Positions 19,536 through 25,291 of a DNA stretch of 25,291 nt are shown here, in pieces. A model generated the notes under the pieces. The model did not search any database. It was not told the origin of the DNA and was given only the letters and a program-made list of their open reading frames with translations. Every line of letters begins with the position of its first letter. The stretch's first letter is position 1. The translations under genes were made by a program, and so were the position numbers. Origin of the DNA: Actinomortierella ambigua (lineage: Eukaryota; Mortierellomycota; Mortierellomycetes; Mortierellales; Mortierellaceae); contig JAAAJB010000525.1 of the NCBI GenBank assembly GCA_016098155.1, positions 1 through 25,291 of the forward strand, written 5' to 3'.

Positions 19536-20595
19536 GTAGCTTCTCCAAGTCAGACATGTGATAAATACGACGGTTGGCCTCCAGCCAACTCCCACTCTCT
19601 ATGAAGGAGTGTCAATAGGAGCGTGTATGTAGACCATTGTCGAGTATAGAGTGGTTCTCCGCTGTCTTATTGTCGTCAGGGTGTACTATGCCTTTTTTAG
19701 CATTGTCCCAAGTTGCAACAAGAGTGTGAGAGAGAGTGGAATGCCATGTACCAACGTTAGTCAACAAGATGGTGGAGAACAACCCCAGATCTGTCAGCAT
19801 ACGTTAACCTTGTGTTGTAGATGGGGCGAGAAAGAAGCATCATCGGTGGATCTGAGGGGTACATCATTTGACCCCACCTCATAGTCTTCTTTTTTCCTTC
19901 TTACTGCTAGGAAGCAAACCATTCTGCAGCGGAGGAAAATGCGAGCAAGCTCGTCCCTCACCCATCGTAAACTGATAGCGGGGAGAATGACTTTGGCATG
20001 AAGCTCAGTCTCCATTCGCTTGGGTTTACCTCGCTGCCGGGTCTTTATATCGGCCCTACCTGCTTTCTGGATCTGCCTTTGTAAGTATCGAGAGTTGATT
20101 CAACCCAAGGGAGGCGCCGTCCTCCTTTCTTTTGTTTAGTGGACAAAACATCAATCAGGAGAAAAAGAAAAGCGGTGTGGACAGGCATCGTGGCGCAAGT
20201 GAAGAATAATCAGTTCTTGTTGTCGGTGTTGTGCAATACATGCAACAGTGCCTTGTTTTGTTACTGCTCCTCCCCCTTCCTCCGCTGGGATAAACGATAG
20301 GGACGGGGCACAGGAAAATCTTGTATGACGTTTTTTTGCAGCAACTAAGGCATATGCTTTTGTCTTGCGTACTAAAAAGCCGAAGGTTTTTTTTTATATT
20401 TATCTGAGGTGCTGATTGTGGATGAACTTGCTTGCAGACTGGCCACCGTCGTATAGTAGAGGGGTATCCGTCAAACTTTTCTGGAGCTTCTTCATGGCTA
20501 TAGTCCTTCTTGTCTTGTCCTTCTTTCTTTCAGAAGACTTGAAAATAACGATTATCCCTTGAAAGACTGGAATGCTGCTATGTCTTTTTACTGAC

Positions 20596-22326
20596 TTCAG
20601 ATAGCCACTTTGTGCACCTCCACCCCCCCAATGTCAACCCCCTGATGCGCTCATCAGCATCCGTCGAACTATCATCATTGGCAACTGGGCAGACAGGACT
20701 GCGCGTGCTGCTTCTTGGTGCAAAGGAGGGAGAAAAGGAGGGCAGACGGACAGAGGCGAGGGACATATGCACACACAGTCTGGGGGTCTTGGGAATGACA
20801 TAATGTCCTACCATGCCTATCTATGGTAGGCGGAGAAGAGAGAGGGAGGAGGGGGAGGGATAAGCAGTTTGTGTGCTGGGAGGATGCACGAACAAGAACA
20901 AGAGCAAAGAAACGCCGGACGCTTCCTCGCGGTCATTTAGAGATCAAAGTTACTTTGAGACCAACACCCTCTTCTCCATTGTCGCCAACAAAAAAACACG
21001 AGGGACTTGAACCACCCTCCAGAATAATAGCCTGCTTTCGAGGTCTAGCTCAACCAACGCCCATCTGTTATGTGTACCCAAAGGAGCCAGGTAAGCCGTT
21101 TTCACGCAGCAAATGGAATGGCTAATGTCTACTGCCTTTTCAACTCCGCTTTCCGAATTGTGGGTGGTTGGTCAAGAGAGGAGGACGAAGAGAGAGACAA
21201 GGGTGCTGTCATATTGGATATAGTAGGTAGGATCCATCCCCCTCGATTGTTGTCGTCGTCAATTTTTTGAGCTTTTTGGGTCCTGGCCGAGAGCCTGCCT
21301 ACCTGTGTGTGTGGACCCACATCGACCACCTGCCCAATAATATCGCCCCCTTTTTTTCCGACGCGTCAAGATGACAAGAAGCAAAACGGGATGAGCTCAA
21401 CCCTTGAGAACATTTGAATGTGGTCAAACATTCAAAGGTCATCATTCATCCCACCAGCCCACCGAATGTATCACGTATGCAACACAGCGAACAGAGCACA
21501 CGAAAAAAAAAATAAATAAAGGTACATGATAGCAGTTTAGAGGGCGAATAATAAATAGCAGGGCGCCATGCACCGTGACGAGGGTAGCAAGAAGACATCA
21601 CAACAAACGAAGCATGCAATGACGGCGACGATGGCAATAAAGATAACAATGGCCTATACCGACCATATTTTTTTTCCCTTGACATCGATATCGGTGAAAT
21701 AGTAGGACAGGAAACGTTCGTGTGGATGTGCGAGAATGGTTTATTTTCGCCTTGCCACTCAGCAGGAAGTGGGTTACAGGGGCAGTGTAGGATGCTGCAT
21801 GCAGATATTATGGGAAGCCGTTGTGCGTACCAGGCATGCGAAGGCGCGATGAGCCTGAGGGAAATCACACCTATTGCAACCAAGATATTACAGCTTGGTT
21901 GTAGTCAAGTAGTACAGTCGTTTGGAGATATATAAGGATGTGCACATCCAGCCCAAAAAGTCGCTCCAAGATGAATGCTGCTGTGAGCAGAAGCCGCTTC
22001 TCCGGAGACATGGTGCCCTTTTATGTCGAGGTTGTTTTTTTGGTACTGTTGTGAATTGCTGTTGCTGTTGTGCAAGCTTGAAGAGAGCATCGACAGTACG
22101 GCAGCGCCGTGGTTGACCTGTCGAGCCATCAGGGTCTTGCAAACGAGCTGAGAGCCGGGTGACCGTTTCCTTCTGAAGGCAATCAATCAAATGAATGAAG
22201 TCAAAAAAAAAAAAAAAAAAAAAGTGGAGAGCATTCGAGTACCTTGACAGCCCTATTCTCCCTTCTTTTTCACCCAATGGTCATGACGCTGCTGATGACG
22301 AGGAGGGACTGCTTCGCTGCGTGAAG
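20596..22326. other. Mostly unique gene-free stretch; short unresolved frames only
   Basis: The block 20600-20730 is free of repeats and open on both strands, but neither translation has a recognisable motif, so I do not call a gene. A B-box-like GGTTCAAGTCC reads on the minus strand at 21011-21001. An A21 run spans about 22203-22223. Nothing else is supported. Confidence 0.35.
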
Positions 22327-22362
22327 GAGAGAGAGAGAGTGTGTGTGTGTGTGTGAGAGAGG
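22327..22362. repeat. Compound (GA)n(GT)n(GA)n microsatellite
   Basis: GA units switch to GT units and back to GA within about 36 bp. Simple-sequence repeat in a purine-rich stretch. Confidence 0.9.
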
Positions 22363-23470
22363 AGAGGAAGAAGAATGAGAGCACAAGTGAGAGCAAAAAG
22401 GACTTTAGTCCTCTGCTCTCGAAATTGCAATTTATCCAAGCAAAACTTTGTTGGGCTACCCAAGACGCAAAGGGGTGGTGGATGCGTGCACGGATGCAGG
22501 CGGGAAGAGCAGCCAAATACTCTCGTACACACCCTTACACCCTCACACCTTCACCCACACCGCATTTGCACAAATCCATCCTCACACCCCTACAATCCAT
22601 ACACCCACCACGTACCAATACATCTCCAGTCTTTTCAAAGTGCGAGAAAGAGGGAGAAGGAGAGAGAAAGGGCAAAGACAACCACTCAACTATGTTTCTT
22701 ATTCTTCTTTTCCTCAGCAAGACACGGCGCATCCAGAAATAATCTTTTTTCGCAATCTCGTTTACGACGGTCATCTCATGATGGGGTAGGGTAGCTCTCT
22801 AGTGCGCCGTCCTCATCTCTGCCTCTCTCTCCAACCCGTTCGCTCTTCTTTCCTGGCAAGGCCACTCCGCTGTGTAAGCAGTTTCTGTGCGTTCCTGCTT
22901 TGGATCGAAGGCAGTGAGAAGTGCGCATTTGTTTATGCTCATCGTTTTTTGTTCTTGGACGGCAGAGCGGTGGTCGATCTTTTGGTGGTGACTGAGAGTC
23001 TCTTTCTCTCTCGTTCTCGCGTTGTCCTTCCGTCTCTCTGGTGCAATACTCCTCCACTCTGAACTTTTCGTTCCCACGTTTGTGATTAACATATAGCATC
23101 ATCGCCGTCATTTCACAAAGGCTATTTTCAAGGTCGTGTGGTCAGAATTCCAGGTGCTTATGATGGATGACCCACATTGCTACAACAGCATGCCCGTTCT
23201 CTATAGGCCTGTCAATGTGTGCAGCAAGGGAGGGTTGCAGCAAAGTTTGACGAGCACGGGGGTGTGACATTATGGAGATTTCTGATATCTCTCTCTCTCT
23301 ATTGTTTTTTTTTTGAGTTGGGTTGGGTGCACTCGAGGGTAATATTTTTACAATATGGAAGAACCAATTCAATCACCTACAAACCCACCCTCTTCATATC
23401 TTTTTTTTTTCTCAAGCAATGCCCAAAGAACTGAAGTTGAACAATGAAGGGAAGCGTTACTTTAAACCGC
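22363..23470. other. Gene-free stretch with CT- and T-rich runs
   Basis: No supported gene. A C/A-rich CACCC block lies at 22525-22620, CT-rich sequence at 22798-22860 and 22998-23040, and T runs near 23306-23316 and 23400-23411. Frames in it are compositional. Confidence 0.4.
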
Positions 23471-23478
23471 TATTTAAG
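23471..23478 (+). promoter_or_regulatory. TATA-like box TATTTAAG before a CT-rich leader
   Basis: TATTTAAG lies about 25-35 nt before the CT-rich segment that starts near 23500. A second A/T element, TTTTATA, is at 23517-23523. Either could position transcription of the ATG-free leader that follows; this is inferred from spacing. Confidence 0.3.
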
Positions 23479-24009
23479 CAACTCGACATCCTTTGGGTTC
23501 TCTCTCATTCCGGGGTTTTATACGCCTACGCACCCTTCTCGTCTCTTGAATACTTTTTTGTTGTTTTTGCCCCTTCCTTTCTTTTTTCTTTTTCTTTTGT
23601 TCGTTACTCTCGCTCACAACAGCGTACTTCAATCGTTTGGTTGTGCACAATACCCAAACGTCCACACACTCACTCTCTATCTTTCACTCGCTCCCTTTTG
23701 CACCACACTCTTACTCTCACTACTCTCCAACACTTCACACACACACACACCCCTTCTCCCTCCTCTCCCTGCTTCACAAGTCTGCTGCAACACAACCGTT
23801 GTTCGTCTCAACTTCCCCTTTGTCTCCATCACTTTGCAACCGCACCAAAAGGTTAGAAAGCGCTACACTACCGCATTTAATCTCGCAACACAAATCTTGC
23901 CCTAGCTCCGCACCATATCTCCACGTTGCCAGCACATAGACTGTGCTGGTCTAGCTTGCTTTCTTTTAGTCTGGTTCCTTGCGTTTGCAAGATCGAGCCA
24001 ACTACAAGA
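23479..24009 (+). promoter_or_regulatory. Probable transcribed CT-rich leader, ATG-free
   Basis: From 23447 to 24009 there is no ATG on the plus strand, and most of the stretch is C/T-rich, as in the leader at 11281-12040. The first ATG (24010) is followed at once by TAA. An inverted repeat with an 8-bp stem lies at 23929-23949. CTTTTAG at 23963-23969 could be an acceptor. The gene it would serve is not visible and may lie beyond the right edge. Confidence 0.35.
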
Positions 24010-24760
24010 ATGTAACGGAGGGCCCTGAAGTGAGCCTGTCACCCTTTTCTTTCATGAGAGTAGCGCAGCTGATACCGAGGAGACCCCGTTTTTTTTTTCT
24101 TCACACCACACCACACTACATCTCTTGCTACACCACACGTATACACCCATCACTTTTTTTTTTTTTTTTTTGGTCCAGCGAATTTTGCCAGGGGAAGGAG
24201 ACAGGCGACATGGATTTGTTCCGCTGTCTCATGTACTCCAAGTGGGGTGCTCGTGAAGTACCTTCAAAGGTGTTGAAGAGGCGGGGGAGGGGGGCAGAGA
24301 AAAAGAAGAGGAGGGGGGGACCAAGCGGGTCAATATTTTTCTTGCAATACCAGGCAAACGAGCAACCATAACAACTTAGCTGTCTCCCCTTTTTTGCAGC
24401 AAACCATCCATTGCAAACCCTGAGGAAAGAAGACAATTTTTTGTGGCCGACTTGCCACTCACACACGACTCCCTCGGTCGTGGAGGAAACTCTCTGTCGT
24501 TCTCTCTTTGCCTCTGTTGGGCCTGCCCCTCTGTCCCTCAAACTCCAGCCTACAATCTCTCCTTTCAGGCCCTTTGCAACCCCTGTGATCGCACTGCTAT
24601 AGAAGCAGATACAATGACATGACCAGAGGGAGAGGGCCTGTTGGTGCACTGCCTCACTCTTGCTGTCGCAACGATGATGCATGTATAGCGAAGATAGCAT
24701 CGGAGCCGGAGGGAGGGAGGGAAGATGTGGTGAGAGAAAGAGAGTATGAAAGTGGGTTGG
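24010..24760. other. Gene-free stretch
   Basis: A T run of about 22 bases occurs near 24151-24172. A purine-rich, G-rich block (24280-24325) follows. A minus-strand frame across 24700-24128 has no recognisable motif. Nothing is supported. Confidence 0.35.
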
Positions 24761-25047
24761 ATGAGTGAGTGAGTGAGTGTGAGTGAATGAGAGGGATACT
24801 TGTGGCCGTTTGTCCTGCTTTTCCTCCCTCTCTCATTTCCCCCTCCTCCATCCCCCTCTCCATCCCTCCGCCTCCCCCCCCCCCCTTCTTCTTCCCCCCC
24901 CCCCCCCCCCCCCCCCTTCCTTTTTTTTCCCCCTCCTCCCCCCCCCTTCCCTCTCCCCCTCCCCTCTCTCTCTGTCCTCCCTCGTGTGTTGCTGCTGTTG
25001 ACTGAGTGAATGAGTGAGTGAGTGAGTGACTGACTTGACTGACTGAC
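24761..25047. repeat. GAGT/GACT repeats flanking a 103-nt pyrimidine tract
   Basis: Tandem GAGT units at 24761-24790 and GAGT/GACT units at 25001-25047 share GAGTGAATGAG. Between them, 24871-24973 is uninterrupted pyrimidine and includes C12 (24874-24885) and C23 (24894-24916). Such mirror-like C/T tracts can form triplex or i-motif structures and often cause assembly errors. Confidence 0.9.
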
Positions 25048-25291
25048 CCATGATGATTGTGAGCATCAGTTCATCCGGGACCCCGCCACTCAAGCGGGCC
25101 TGCCTGCCTTCTTGTCTGAGCTGCACACTTGCCAATCCTATCCCGGCTCATCCAGCCGTGCCTCCTCACACCCCCCCCCTCCTCCTCCTCCTCTCTCTCC
25201 CTCCATCGTCCTCGTCCTCGTCCTCTCCTCGTCTCTCTCCTCTCCTCTTCTCTCCCCTCCTCTTCTCTGTCGTCATTGTCTTTCTGTCGGC
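25048..25291. other. CT-rich right edge; possible start of a leader or gene
   Basis: A frame from ATG-ATG at 25050 stays open to the window end (about 80 codons), but its second half is Ser/Leu/Pro from CTC and TCG repeats, so it may be leader sequence rather than protein. No domain is recognised. Confidence 0.25.

Larger units (their letters stand above)
18564..20595. other. Gene-free stretch with dinucleotide repeats
   Basis: No supported gene. It contains the GT tract at 18785-18850 and the CA/GA tract at 19498-19534. Between them the sequence is unique but shows no long frame with an ATG, codon bias or known motif on either strand. T runs occur near 20332-20398. Confidence 0.4.

Noticed and set aside
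20578..20814. Repeat-free block open on both strands, possible exon
   Set aside because: Neither strand gives a recognisable motif, and no consistent splice sites or neighbouring exons could be assigned.
24128..24700. 190-codon minus-strand frame
   Set aside because: It has no recognisable domain, includes translated homopolymers (KKKKK from a T run) and shows no convincing start or splice context.
25135..25291. Arg/Glu/Asp-rich minus-strand frame at the right edge
   Set aside because: It is only the purine-rich complement of a CT repeat and has no further coding support.
1..25291. CRISPR arrays, phage genes, insertion sequences, secondary-metabolite or defence clusters
   Set aside because: I looked for spaced direct repeats, transposase, integrase, reverse-transcriptase or synthase motifs and adjacent cooperative genes, and saw none; the genes present are ordinary fungal single-copy types.

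Overview
The window looks like nuclear DNA from an early-diverging fungus. The genes have short GT-AG introns ending mostly in AATAG, ATAG or GCAG, the start codons sit in good Kozak contexts behind CT-rich leaders, and the proteins are nuclear-encoded mitochondrial and secreted fungal types. Large CT/C-rich and microsatellite-rich spacers suggest Mortierellomycota or Mucoromycota, but that placement is inference and no marker here fixes the genus.

The left 10.4 kb is gene-dense. It holds a three-exon MFS transporter of the vesicular amine/drug:H+ type (+, 157-2042); a three-exon secreted multicopper oxidase (-, 4521-2284); an intronless mitochondrial ribosomal protein uS4m/Nam9 (+, 5061-5780); a two-exon OMA1-type M48 metallopeptidase (-, 8287-6173); and a two-exon acidic protein that I recognise as a MEA1 (male-enhanced antigen 1) family member (-, 10359-9442). 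The first two genes converge, the oxidase and uS4m diverge from a shared 539-bp promoter region, and uS4m and OMA1 converge. Two of the five (uS4m, OMA1) act in mitochondria. I see no operon-like or pathway cluster.

The right 15 kb (10.4-25.3 kb) is gene-poor and low in complexity: homopolymers, CT/GA/GT/CA tracts, tetranucleotide repeats and one 10-N assembly gap flanked by a near-duplicate. Only one gene there is supported: an unrecognised, low-complexity protein of about 264-269 aa in two exons (+, 15397-16281). Its start is the first ATG after 453 ATG-free bases of CT-rich leader. Two further stretches look like transcribed plus-strand 5' leaders. One (about 11.28-12.04 kb) lies in a 933-nt ATG-free interval and ends at a perfect GTAAGT donor. 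The other (about 23.48-24.0 kb) lies in a 563-nt ATG-free interval, follows a TATTTAAG box and ends at an ATG-TAA start-stop. They imply a regulated gene with a long spliced 5' UTR, non-coding transcripts, or a gene beyond the right edge.

I found no phage, CRISPR, insertion sequence, rRNA or convincing tRNA. The most unusual parts are the long ATG-depleted leaders around the unrecognised gene, that gene itself, and the MEA1 homologue. I see no direct evidence of a new multi-gene system.
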